DNA of 64,000 bases, taken from Xenorhabdus bovienii SS-2004. Lineage in GTDB: Bacteria; Pseudomonadota; Gammaproteobacteria; Enterobacterales; Enterobacteriaceae. Both the position numbers and the translations under genes were made by a program. The stretch's first letter is position 1; every line of letters starts with the position of its first letter. The stretch spans positions 496,001-560,000 of the forward strand of contig NC_013892.1 of NCBI RefSeq assembly GCF_000027225.1, read 5' to 3'. Below the pieces are notes generated by a model. That model saw only the letters and a program-made list of their open reading frames with translations. It ran no database searches and had not been told where the DNA came from. Positions 47,953 through 56,477 of this stretch are shown piece after piece.

Positions 47953-49308
47953 TTACTGGCTAGCTATACGAGCGATTTCCTGCTTATGTTTATTCTCGCT
48001 TAACATGACAAACAACAGTAGAACGACGGACAGGGCACTGCCGCCGATCATGACCATAAATCCGCCGTCCCAACCGAAGAAGTCAACGGTATAACCGACA
48101 ATGATACTGGCCGCAACCGAACCACCGAGGTAGCCAAACAAACCGGTAAAGCCTGCCGCTGTTCCCGCCGCTTTTTTCGGTGCCAGTTCAAGAGCGTGCA
48201 GGCCAATCAGCATCACTGGTCCGTAAATCAGGAAGCCGATAACCAGCATACAGATCATATCAATATTTGGGTTACCCGCCGGGTTCAACCAGAATACGAT
48301 GGTGGCGATAGTCACCAGTGTCATAAAGAATACGCCGGTGGCACCACGGTTGCCTCTGAACACTTTGTCAGACATCCATCCACATAGCAGCGTACCGGGA
48401 ATACCCGCATATTCGTAGAGGAAGTAAGCCCAGGACGATTTATCCATAGCAAAGTGCTTTACTTCTTTCAGGTAGGTTGGTGACCAGTCGAGGATACCGT
48501 AGCGCAGCAGATAAACGAATACGTTGGCAATTGCGATCATCCACAGCAATTTGTTAGGCAGAATGTATTGCAAAAAAATCTCTTTTGCAGTCAATTCCTT
48601 TTCATTTTTGTCCGTATAGTCAGGCGGATAATCGTTTTTATACTCTTCTATCGGCGGTAAACCACAGGATTGTGGAGTATCGCGCATCAAGGAAAATACG
48701 ATAATTGCGACAAGGATGGCGGCAAATGCAGGCATATAAAATGCGGCTTTCCAGTCCTGGAACCACGCCATACCCAGCATGAACAGTAACGGAGGCAAGC
48801 CGCCACCAACGTTATGTGCACAGTTCCAGATAGAAACGATCCCACCACGCTCTTTCTGTGACCACCAATGAACCATAGTACGGCCGCAGGGAGGCCAACC
48901 CATGCCCTGAAACCAGCCACACAGAAATAGCAGAACAAACATGACGGCAATGCTGGAAGTTGCCCACGGCACGAAACCCATAAACAGCATCACTGCTGCG
49001 GCGAGTATCAAGCCGGCAGGTAAGAAAATACGTGGATTGGAACGATCAGAAACGGAACCCATGATAAATTTTGAGATACCGTATGCAATCGAAATCCCTG
49101 ACAAAGCGAAGCCAAGATCACCTTTGGAAAAACCTTGTTCCGCTAGGTGAGGCATTGCCAATCCAAAGTTTTTCCTTACTAAATAGTAAGCCGCATACCC
49201 AAAGAAGATCCCCATGAAAATTTGCCAGCGAAAGCGACGGTAGAGTGGATCTATTTCTTGCGCGGGCAGCCGGGCTTTGTGGGGTGCCGGTCTAAAAATA
49301 CTTAACAT
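47953..49308 (-). CDS. glpT: Glycerol-3-phosphate transporter GlpT
   Basis: Inner-membrane antiporter exchanging glycerol-3-phosphate for phosphate (major facilitator superfamily); it also admits fosfomycin. The ATG at 49308 (GGAGA upstream) gives 451 residues matching E. coli GlpT (452), with 12 transmembrane helices. The substrate-binding arginines are in [10 protein letters not shown] and in the second half near [20 protein letters not shown], with the conserved [27 protein letters not shown]-type site lies about 220 bases upstream. It pairs functionally with glpQ. Confidence 0.96.
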   Translation of the reverse strand: MLSIFRPAPHKARLPAQEIDPLYRRFRWQIFMGIFFGYAAYYLVRKNFGLAMPHLAEQGFSKGDLGFALSGISIAYGISKFIMGSVSDRSNPRIFLPAGLILAAAVMLFMGFVPWATSSIAVMFVLLFLCGWFQGMGWPPCGRTMVHWWSQKERGGIVSIWNCAHNVGGGLPPLLFMLGMAWFQDWKAAFYMPAFAAILVAIIVFSLMRDTPQSCGLPPIEEYKNDYPPDYTDKNEKELTAKEIFLQYILPNKLLWMIAIANVFVYLLRYGILDWSPTYLKEVKHFAMDKSSWAYFLYEYAGIPGTLLCGWMSDKVFRGNRGATGVFFMTLVTIATIVFWLNPAGNPNIDMICMLVIGFLIYGPVMLIGLHALELAPKKAAGTAAGFTGLFGYLGGSVAASIIVGYTVDFFGWDGGFMVMIGGSALSVVLLLFVMLSENKHKQEIARIASQ

Positions 49309-50238
49309 GTTTGTCTCCACATGACTTTTGGTGTTAGCGAATTACCATCTCTGAGCGATGATGATGTTAAACGAAGAATTTTCATTAACTATTTTCTATA
49401 TAGAAGGAAATAATAGCCAAAATAATATGCTATATCTGTGATGTATCGCTGACCTGTAGATATAATTTCGCAAAGACCGCAATTTTGAGTGATTTGTTAG
49501 AGTTTTGAAATATAATTTACCGATAATATAGTGACCTACGTCACAATAAAACGCTTTGCTTGTTACTTATGAGCGTTTAAAGTTCGTTTATGTTCCTTTC
49601 TTAAAGTTAATCCATATTATTGGCAGGGGTTAATACTCAGTAAATATAAAGTTGTAAAAATATGAAATAATATTTTCATAAAATCATACAGACATAAATT
49701 CATAAATAAAGGGTGACATTTATCGTCGGGATTTTAACGGGCTATCACTATTTAAATAATGCCTCTGTTTAGTCGTGTAGCTTATTTTTATTTACATGTT
49801 TGGCGTTTTTTATAACGCAGTTACAAATAAAATGTTTGGATTTAAAACTCAAAATAATAGATATTACTACAAGTAGGTATTCATATTCATGATGTCAGTT
49901 ATCATGAAATTTTGAACATCTATTTTTTAAAATAAGATAATAATATCAAGGTAATACCAGATTGTATAAGGCGTAATACAATCTGTCAGCCAATAAATAG
50001 CCTTTTTATTTGTAGGTTAATTAATTAAAGATTACATAATAATATTAGTTAATAAAATTATTAAATTAGCATGAAATTTTATGCAATTTATTTTTACGAT
50101 TCAGTTGAATGTCGACATAAGGTATTTGCAATATCTGAATATAGGCGAAAACTGAATATTAATGACTAACAGCATTGATGTCTCCATTCATCATAAAAAG
50201 TGATGAAATAAAATGGAAGACAGAAAGAGAACATCATT
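49309..50238. other. Long AT-rich divergent intergenic region glpT-NRPS
   Basis: 930 bases without a convincing gene. It contains the CRP site at 49530-49545 and a perfect 10-bp palindrome, CAGATTGTAT and ATACAATCTG, with an 8-base loop (49958-49985), 253 bases before the NRPS start. GlpR-like stretches (GTTCGTTTATGTTC near 49585) are possible but too loose to call. The NRPS start has AAAGAGAACATC as a weak RBS. Confidence 0.5.
49530..49545. promoter_or_regulatory. CRP site upstream of glpT
   Basis: AGTGACCTACGTCACA matches TGTGA-N6-TCACA at all but the first base, 222 bases from the glpT start. glpT is CRP-activated in E. coli. It also lies on the NRPS side but about 690 bases from that gene. 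Confidence 0.6.
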
Positions 50239-53200
50239 ATGAATACACACACACACAAGGCAATATTACACACAGCATTCACTGAGCAAACATTTTCACC
50301 CGATGACAATATTAACAGTAGTAATATCAGTCATAGGATAGCAGCACTTGAACCATGGTTTGATAACGTGCCATCTCGCTTGGCAAAACTGGCGAAAACG
50401 ATACCGAATGACATTGCGGTTTCTGATCCCTATGAAACCCTGGTATTTGGTGAATTACAGCAGCGTGTTGAAAATGCAGCAAATATTTTGCATCAGTACG
50501 GTGTTAAAATGGGGAGCAACGTTGCTATTGCTGCCGAACGGGGAATTCCATGGTTTGTTACTATGCTGGCGGTTTGGCGAATTGGGGCGGTTTATATTCC
50601 CCTTAATACGATGATGCCAGAAAAACGTCTGAATGATATTCTCGCCAGCCTGTCGGAAAGTGTTCTCGTATCGGATGATACGGTATCTGCGGGGCTGAAG
50701 GCATCAACATTAATCCCTTTGCACGCCCTTCTGAATAATACCCGTGAAATAATTAATGATGAAATAACAGAAAACATCGATATGCCTGCATTGGGTGATC
50801 ACCCGGCTTATGTGATGTTCACTTCTGGCTCTACTGGGTTGCCAAAAGCGGTACAGGTGCAGCATGACAATCTGGCTGCCTGTCTGTGTGCATTCGGCAA
50901 GTTACTGTCAGTCAATCAGCATGATTGTATGCTCACCCTGACGACCTTTTCTTTTGATATCTCATTAATGGAATTACTACTGACTGTCGTTCATGGCGGC
51001 AGTATCTACATTACATCAATCGATACTCAGCGTGATGCGATGGCGTTGTCGCAAATACTGTCTGATCCCCAATTCACCTTTGCACAAGCGACACCTGTTA
51101 CTTGGTTAATGGCCTTGAATGCTGGCTGGAAACCTCGTTCAGAGTTGAGCATGCTTTGTGGGGGAGAGGCGTTGTCACAGGATTTGGCCGATCAATTAAC
51201 GGCATCCGGTGGCACTTTATGGAATCTCTATGGCCCAACCGAAACCACTATCTGGTCAACAGCATTTCGCATGAGAAAAGGAGATAAGGTTCAATTGGGT
51301 GGGCCGATCCCCGGCACAACCATCACAATTGTAGACAAATACTTGCGACCGGTGCCGAAAGGAACGGTGGGTGAAATCCTTATTGGTGGGCTTGGGGTGA
51401 CGGCTGGATATCGCAATAACCCGACCGAAACGGCTAAACGATATGTACCCGATATGACACAAAGAGGTAAAAGAGCGTATTTGACCGGAGATATGGCACG
51501 TATGCTTGAAGATGGCTCTCTCATTTATATGGGAAGGCAGGATGATCAGGTAAAAGTGCGTGGATATCGAATCGAGTTGGGTGAGATTGAAACCGCATTA
51601 AGAAAACAAAATGGCGTACAGGATGCGATTATTCGTGTTATCGGCAGTGGCGATCTTGCCAAAATTCAGGCGTTTGTACTGTTCGATCCCAATAGGGTTG
51701 TATCCGAAGATTGGGTACATGAAACCCAGATTTCACTCAGGGAAGTTCTGCACGAAGCCTGGATACCTGCCGAATATTATCGTATCCCTTACATCCCACT
51801 GACGAGCAGTGGCAAACGTGATAGAAAACGGTTAGACGAAGTCGCAGAACGGTTGAATGCCAGCTATGACGTTGTACTGCCTCAAACAGAAACTGAAAAA
51901 CAGGTTTATGCAATTTGGCGTGACCTGCTGGCGACAGACGTATTAGGTGTCACCGATAATTTCTTTCAGGTTGGGGGGCATTCTATTTTGGTTGCCCGCA
52001 TGGTGGAACGGATTGAAAAAGCCTTTTCACTCCGGATACCGATTTCAGGTATCTATGTTGAACCTACGGTTGCCAGAATCTCGTCTATTCTGGATGAAAT
52101 GATAGAAGCGTATCAGGCAAATCCGGCTAATGCCGGGGGAGTCTACCACAGTGAGGCGTTAATTCAGCAACATGCAGAAACGCTCAGAAAAGATGTCTAC
52201 CTGAAAGAAAGCGTGTGCCCTGATGGCCTGCCTCATGCGAACTGGTATCAGCCGGATACGGTATTGCTCACCGGCGCTACGGGATATCTTGGTCTGCATT
52301 TGCTGGAACAATTGCTGAAACAGACTGCGGCCAGAATTATCTGTTTGTGCCGTGACTCTGATGAAGAACACGCCCGAGACAGAATCAAGGCCGGGTTTGA
52401 CAAGTACCAGATTGATGTTGTTAACGGACTTGAGCGCGTAGATGTCATTATCGGAGATTTGGGGCAGCCACGCTTTGGCTTGTTACCGGAAACATGGGCA
52501 CAGCTCGCTGAAAACGTTGATGTGATTTATCACAACGGGGCGTTGGTTAACTTTATCTATCCTTATAGCGCACTGAAAAGCATTAATGTCGATGGAACCC
52601 GAACCGCGCTGGAATTTGCCTGCACAGCACGACTGAAACATTTCCATTATGTCTCTTCCGTGAATGCCCTGTTTGCCACAGAATCACCCCGTCCATTTAT
52701 GGAAGATGATCGTACTATGAGCGAATCGGTACGGGATCCTTCTGGTTACTCAGGCAGTAAGTGGGTATCTGAAGGGATCATTAATATTGCCCGTAAGCGA
52801 GGTGTACCTGTCAGTATTTATCGTCCGGGTCTGATCCTTGGGCATACTCTCACAGGAGCCGCACAAGGCAATGATTATCTCGTTGCTTCCCTGAAAGGTT
52901 ATCTGGCAATGGGCTTTTACCCTGAACATGGATTGCTGCTTGATATTGTACCGGTTGATTATGTCGCTGCATCGTTGGTTCATATCTCCAGTCAACCGGA
53001 ATCCGATGGTAAATTCTTTAATTTGTTTAATCCGGTTCAAGTCTCGATCCGGCAATTTTTCGATTGGGTACAGGAGTTTGGCTATGTGCTCAACCCAATC
53101 CCCTTCAATGAGGGTAAAGAGAAGATCCTTGCACTGGATGATACTCACCCATTGTACCCATTGATCCCGTTGATTAGGGACATGACAGAGAAACCTTATC

Positions 53201-53475
53201 GCGCGTTAGATCCGGCTTATGTTCATGAAATTCACCCAGAACTGGAGTTGAAGCAAACGCTGGCATTATTGGCCAACACTGACATTAAATGCCCCGTCAT
53301 TACGGCCGGATATGTCCATCAAGTATTGCAATATTTGATAGATACAGGTTTCTTACCCGCAGCACTGCCAGAAAACTTCAAGCCGGAGGCCTATCTTGGA
53401 ACAGCTAACAGGAAACGAAGCCATGAATTGGATAGTCGTCGTGAACAGCAGAAAAAAGTATTCGGTCTGGCCTGA
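50239..53475 (+). CDS. NRPS-like A-T-reductase protein
   Basis: Single-module nonribosomal peptide synthetase of 1,078 residues with no condensation domain. The adenylation domain (about 45-545) has YVMFTSGSTGLPKAV (191-205), TTFSFDIS with Asp240 aligned to the amino-binding Asp235 of GrsA, NLYGPTETT, YLTGDMARM, RGYRIELGEIE, and TSSGKRDRKRL with the catalytic Lys. The thiolation domain carries GGHSI with the phosphopantetheinyl Ser582. The terminal reductase domain (about 670-1040) has the NADPH-binding LLTGATGYLGLHLL (from 676) and a YSGSK catalytic Tyr837/Lys841. By analogy with Lys2 and carboxylic acid reductases it should activate an amino acid and release it as aldehyde or alcohol. The substrate is not assigned. 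An MbtH-like gene overlaps its end. Confidence 0.9.
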   Translation: MNTHTHKAILHTAFTEQTFSPDDNINSSNISHRIAALEPWFDNVPSRLAKLAKTIPNDIAVSDPYETLVFGELQQRVENAANILHQYGVKMGSNVAIAAERGIPWFVTMLAVWRIGAVYIPLNTMMPEKRLNDILASLSESVLVSDDTVSAGLKASTLIPLHALLNNTREIINDEITENIDMPALGDHPAYVMFTSGSTGLPKAVQVQHDNLAACLCAFGKLLSVNQHDCMLTLTTFSFDISLMELLLTVVHGGSIYITSIDTQRDAMALSQILSDPQFTFAQATPVTWLMALNAGWKPRSELSMLCGGEALSQDLADQLTASGGTLWNLYGPTETTIWSTAFRMRKGDKVQLGGPIPGTTITIVDKYLRPVPKGTVGEILIGGLGVTAGYRNNPTETAKRYVPDMTQRGKRAYLTGDMARMLEDGSLIYMGRQDDQVKVRGYRIELGEIETALRKQNGVQDAIIRVIGSGDLAKIQAFVLFDPNRVVSEDWVHETQISLREVLHEAWIPAEYYRIPYIPLTSSGKRDRKRLDEVAERLNASYDVVLPQTETEKQVYAIWRDLLATDVLGVTDNFFQVGGHSILVARMVERIEKAFSLRIPISGIYVEPTVARISSILDEMIEAYQANPANAGGVYHSEALIQQHAETLRKDVYLKESVCPDGLPHANWYQPDTVLLTGATGYLGLHLLEQLLKQTAARIICLCRDSDEEHARDRIKAGFDKYQIDVVNGLERVDVIIGDLGQPRFGLLPETWAQLAENVDVIYHNGALVNFIYPYSALKSINVDGTRTALEFACTARLKHFHYVSSVNALFATESPRPFMEDDRTMSESVRDPSGYSGSKWVSEGIINIARKRGVPVSIYRPGLILGHTLTGAAQGNDYLVASLKGYLAMGFYPEHGLLLDIVPVDYVAASLVHISSQPESDGKFFNLFNPVQVSIRQFFDWVQEFGYVLNPIPFNEGKEKILALDDTHPLYPLIPLIRDMTEKPYRALDPAYVHEIHPELELKQTLALLANTDIKCPVITAGYVHQVLQYLIDTGFLPAALPENFKPEAYLGTANRKRSHELDSRREQQKKVFGLA

Positions 53476-53578
53476 GGCCTATGTGCTTCCAGTCGGATGG
53501 GTGGCCGTCGGGATGACAGGTTCTAAAGAAGAATGCCTCAATCATATTGCCGGTATTTGGCCGAAGCCAACAAACTAG
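53423..53578 (+). CDS. Short MbtH-like protein
   Basis: MbtH proteins bind and activate adenylation domains. This 51-residue protein contains most of the family pattern: VVVN at residues 5-8, YSVWP, then PVGW, and SKEECL then IW at the usual spacings. It lacks the first ten or so residues seen in typical MbtH proteins (about 62-72) and the final D-x-R-P. The ATG at 53423 has AGGAAA upstream and lies 53 bases inside the NRPS gene in another frame, so the two proteins are coupled. A TTG at 53396 would add nine unconserved residues. Its neighbour is its evident partner. Confidence 0.85.
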   Translation: MNWIVVVNSRKKYSVWPEAYVLPVGWVAVGMTGSKEECLNHIAGIWPKPTN

Positions 53579-53624
53579 ATGACGGATATTAAGTCATATT
53601 AATAAATATTCATTATTAATAGCA

Positions 53625-53648
53625 GGCATGCTCCAGAAGAAGCATGCC
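53625..53648 (+). terminator. Terminator of the NRPS-mbtH unit
   Basis: GGCATGCT and AGCATGCC form an 8-bp perfect stem with an 8-base loop followed by TTTTATTTTT, 46 bases after the MbtH-like stop. Confidence 0.88.
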
Positions 53649-53757
53649 TTTTATTTTTCTTCCACTCTATGTGTGCTTTGAATTCGTTTTTGTTCCTTAT
53701 CAAACAACAACTGTAGATTTTAAATATATTTTGCCATTGAAACAGACTCCGCTTATA

Positions 53758-53823
53758 CCCCGTCCTTCAGTTAGCTAAGACACTCAATAATAATGTCTTA
53801 GCTAACTGAAGGACGGGGTTTTT
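53758..53823 (+). repeat. 25-bp perfect inverted repeat
   Basis: Two 25-base arms (53758-53782 and 53794-53818, beginning CCCCGTCCTTCAG) pair perfectly around an 11-base loop and are followed by TTTTT. This is far longer than needed for a terminator, and a good terminator for the upstream unit already exists at 53625. The outer CCCCGTCC-type arm resembles hairpins at the ends of IS200/IS605 elements (from memory), so it may be a transposon relic. Confidence 0.7.
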
Positions 53824-53840
53824 ATGGCGCATTAGATAAA

Positions 53841-54941
53841 TTAATACAGCCAATCCATGCCCATGCGATCTGCGGCCATTATTGCTGCATAGACCTGTTC
53901 TGGGGTGACTTTAAACGGCATATTGTGAATAGTTTCACCTTCGGCACAACTGGCCTTGGCAACTTCCATGATTTTCTGGTGCAATTTCTCACTGTCCCGC
54001 AAGCCGAGTTGCTCCAGAGTGACAGGAAGACCGACTTGAACACAGAAATCGAGCACGGTTTCCAACTCTTCATTCGGGCTGTTTTCCAGCATCAATTGTG
54101 CCAGTGTGCCGAACGCCACTTTTTCTCCGTGATAGAGATGATGACATTCCTCCAGCACGGTGAAGCCATTGTGAATGGCGTGGGCAGCGGCAAGTCCTGC
54201 ACTTTCAAAACCGATACCACTGAGATAAGTATTCGCCTCAATGATATTTTCCACTGCCGGAGTACTGACACCCGCTTCCACCGCGAGTTTTGCCTTATAA
54301 CCTTCTGCCAGTAAGGTGTCGTAACACAGTTTGGCCAGAGCCAGCCCAGTATTGGATGTTGCACCCCCCGCCATTGTTGGTTTATGAGCAGCGCTATTTG
54401 CCCGGGCTTCAAAATAGGTGGCAAGCGCATCTCCCATTCCTGCCACAAGCAGACGAACCGGTGCTTTGGCAATAATACGGGTGTCCATCAGTACGATATT
54501 AGGGTTTTGTGGATACAGCAGGTAGCCATCAAATTCACCCAGCTCGGTATACAGAACGGAAAGGGCACTGGTTGGGGCATCTGTGGAAGCGATGGTAGGG
54601 GAAATTATTACAGGTAGCCTGCATGCATGCGCTATAGCTTTGGCGGTATCAAGAGTCTTGCCGCCCCCGATCCCAATTACGGCCTGACATTGGTGACTCG
54701 CTGAAATGTCTGACAGGCGTTTGATTTCGCCACGGCTACATTCACCGTTGAAGATCTCAAAATGGCTGGTGACTGCGTGTGCTTCCAGACTTTTGCTAAC
54801 GGCATCTCCAATGAGGCTCATTACGAAATTATCGGCAATCACAAAAACGTGATCAGCAAGTATTTTGGTGTATTGGCCGATGTGAGATAACGCACCTGGC
54901 CCTTGGATATATTTGGATGGAGACTGGATCACTTTCAGCAT
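53841..54941 (-). CDS. gldA: Glycerol dehydrogenase GldA
   Basis: NAD-dependent, zinc-containing polyol dehydrogenase that interconverts glycerol and dihydroxyacetone and can act on other vicinal diols and amino alcohols. The 366 residues (E. coli 367) share the start IQSPSKYIQGPG, the NAD-binding GIGGGKTLDTAKA (about residues 91-103), and the metal ligands in STDAPTSALSV (Asp), GLAAAHAIHNG (His) and YHGEKVAFG (His). It converges with the NRPS-mbtH unit across the 25-bp hairpin and has about 220 bases to yhhQ. Involvement in NRPS product processing is possible but unsupported. Confidence 0.92.
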   Translation of the reverse strand: MLKVIQSPSKYIQGPGALSHIGQYTKILADHVFVIADNFVMSLIGDAVSKSLEAHAVTSHFEIFNGECSRGEIKRLSDISASHQCQAVIGIGGGKTLDTAKAIAHACRLPVIISPTIASTDAPTSALSVLYTELGEFDGYLLYPQNPNIVLMDTRIIAKAPVRLLVAGMGDALATYFEARANSAAHKPTMAGGATSNTGLALAKLCYDTLLAEGYKAKLAVEAGVSTPAVENIIEANTYLSGIGFESAGLAAAHAIHNGFTVLEECHHLYHGEKVAFGTLAQLMLENSPNEELETVLDFCVQVGLPVTLEQLGLRDSEKLHQKIMEVAKASCAEGETIHNMPFKVTPEQVYAAIMAADRMGMDWLY

Positions 54942-55130
54942 AAGAAATATTCCTTCTTCACTGGAAACTCAACATGAGCTGTCATAACACTGGCGTGTGG
55001 CAGATCATTAGCAGTTTCGAATAAAAGTATTTGTTTGCCTGTCCGCCAACACTATACGATAAGATATACAGGGAAGTTATGAGCCAAAGCAGGAAATGAG
55101 CGATCTGTGAGATAAAATCGAAAGATTTAT

Positions 55131-55157
55131 TTACGCCCTGATTGATTCGGGGCGTAA
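55131..55157. terminator. Terminator of yhhQ
   Basis: TTACGCCC and GGGCGTAA form an 8-bp perfect stem with an 11-base loop, 8 bases after the yhhQ stop on the minus strand, followed by ATAAATCTTT. Confidence 0.65.
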
Positions 55158-55164
55158 TGTTGCT

Positions 55165-55833
55165 TCAATGATTTTTGACCAGAGTTTTATCTGTTGAATG
55201 AGAGAAAGAAAATTTCAGGATTAAATTCAAAAGGACACCATAAGCTGGCAGGAAGAAAAGCATACAGATGAACAGCTTGAAAGCGTAATCCACCAGAGCA
55301 ATCTCTACCCAGTGCGTCGCCATGAATGCATCGCTGCTGCGATAAAATGCGATAAAGAAAAATGCCAGTGTATCGAGCAAATTACCAAAAAACATGGCGG
55401 CAGTCGGTGCTATCCACCAGCGGCGTTTCTGACGCAGGCGATTGAAAACTCCCACATCCAATATCTGACCAAGGACATAACCCATAAAGCTCGCGGCTGC
55501 AATACGGGCAACAAACAGATTAAAGGTTCCTAATGTCCCGAATCCCTGCCACGTTCCTTGAAAAAATAGAGCAGAAATGAAATAGGAAATCAGCAGCGCT
55601 GGCAGCATAACCGTGAGGATGATCTTACGTGCCAATGGTGCACCATAAATGCGTACAGTCAGATCGGTTGCCAAAAAGATAAAAGGAAATGTGAATGCTC
55701 CCCAAGTGGTATGAAAACCAAAAATGGAGACAGGCAATTGCACCAGATAGTTACTGGAAGTAATGATCAAAATGTGGAAAAGCGAAAGCCAGATCAACGC
55801 CGTGGCTTTCTGCTGCGTGGTCAAATGAAACAT
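55165..55833 (-). CDS. yhhQ: Queuosine precursor transporter YhhQ
   Basis: Inner-membrane importer for the queuosine precursors preQ0 and preQ1 (YhhQ/DUF165 family, COG1738). The ATG at 55833 gives 222 residues that follow E. coli YhhQ (221), with six or seven membrane segments and the signature [34 protein letters not shown] and [13 protein letters not shown]. Upstream in-frame codons lie in the riboswitch leader and are not used. A preQ1-I-like riboswitch directly overlaps its ribosome-binding site. tusA is divergent. Confidence 0.94.
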   Translation of the reverse strand: MFHLTTQQKATALIWLSLFHILIITSSNYLVQLPVSIFGFHTTWGAFTFPFIFLATDLTVRIYGAPLARKIILTVMLPALLISYFISALFFQGTWQGFGTLGTFNLFVARIAAASFMGYVLGQILDVGVFNRLRQKRRWWIAPTAAMFFGNLLDTLAFFFIAFYRSSDAFMATHWVEIALVDYAFKLFICMLFFLPAYGVLLNLILKFSFSHSTDKTLVKNH

Positions 55834-55839
55834 ATTGTA

Positions 55840-55870
55840 CCTTTTTGATGAATGGGGTAAGGGAACCCAA
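55840..55870 (-). ncRNA. preQ1-I-like riboswitch in the yhhQ leader
   Basis: On the minus strand TGGGTTCCCTTACCCCA forms a short stem-loop. After a short linker (TTCATC) the A-rich tail AAAAAGG can pair through its AAGG with CCTT in the loop, giving an H-type pseudoknot. The GG of the tail is the yhhQ Shine-Dalgarno sequence, 6 bases from the ATG. The order stem, GGTTC-type loop, A-rich tail fits the preQ1-I class, which is known to control this gene family. Confidence 0.7.
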
Positions 55871-56009
55871 AAAAACAAACTTTCTTTGCCTGAATGATCA
55901 GGTGAAACGCATCATACGCGCGTTGCGCAACAAAAGCAAAGTGCGGCAGTTGATGATATTTTGTAATATAATCCATCGCCATAGTGTGTTTGAACCTACA
56001 GAGATTGTT

Positions 56010-56264
56010 ATGTCCAATGTTTTTGCTAACCCTGACAAAACGCTTGATACGCAGGGGTTACGCTGTCCTGAGCCAGTGATGATGATACGTAAGATCGTTC
56101 GCCATATGGATGCTGGCCAGACACTATTGATCATTGCTGATGATCCGGCGACGACCCGTGATATTCCGGGTTTTTGCCGTTTTATGGAGCACGCCTTGAT
56201 TGCTCAGGAGACAGGGCAAACTCCTTATCGGTATTTGATCAAAAAAAACGAAAATGTAGCTTAG
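56010..56264 (+). CDS. tusA: Sulfurtransferase TusA
   Basis: Persulfide carrier that takes sulfur from IscS and passes it to TusBCD for 2-thiouridine formation in tRNA wobble positions; it also feeds molybdopterin synthesis. The 84 residues (E. coli 81) contain [14 protein letters not shown] with the active Cys at about 19 and the conserved [18 protein letters not shown]. The ATG at 56010 is the E. coli-like start; a longer open frame begins at 55845. Both tusA and yhhQ act in tRNA wobble modification. Confidence 0.94.
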   Translation: MSNVFANPDKTLDTQGLRCPEPVMMIRKIVRHMDAGQTLLIIADDPATTRDIPGFCRFMEHALIAQETGQTPYRYLIKKNENVA

Positions 56265-56300
56265 GTGACTGGCAGAAAAAGTGGGCTGTGCTAGGCTTTT

Positions 56301-56346
56301 AATATGGCACTTGGATAGCATCAATCACCTCACTGGGTGCCATATT
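56301..56346 (+). terminator. Hairpin downstream of tusA
   Basis: AATATGGCAC and GTGCCATATT form a 10-bp perfect stem around a 26-base loop, followed by TTCTTTTTCC, 36 bases after the tusA stop. It probably terminates tusA; the large loop is unusual. Confidence 0.6.
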
Positions 56347-56384
56347 TTCTTTTTCCTTAATAGCATTTTTGAGTTACTGTAATT

Positions 56385-56415
56385 TTGAAAAGGTGCATTC
56401 TTTGCACCTTTTCAA
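56385..56415. terminator. Terminator of zntA
   Basis: TTGAAAAGGTGCA and TGCACCTTTTCAA form a 13-bp perfect stem with a 5-base loop. It lies 62 bases after the zntA stop on the minus strand, and A/T-rich flanks on both sides allow bidirectional use. Confidence 0.8.
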
Positions 56416-56477
56416 TTTATCTTTTTGATCTTTTGATTAAGACGTCTGGGTTCTTAACCAATCCGCGGATTAATCAA

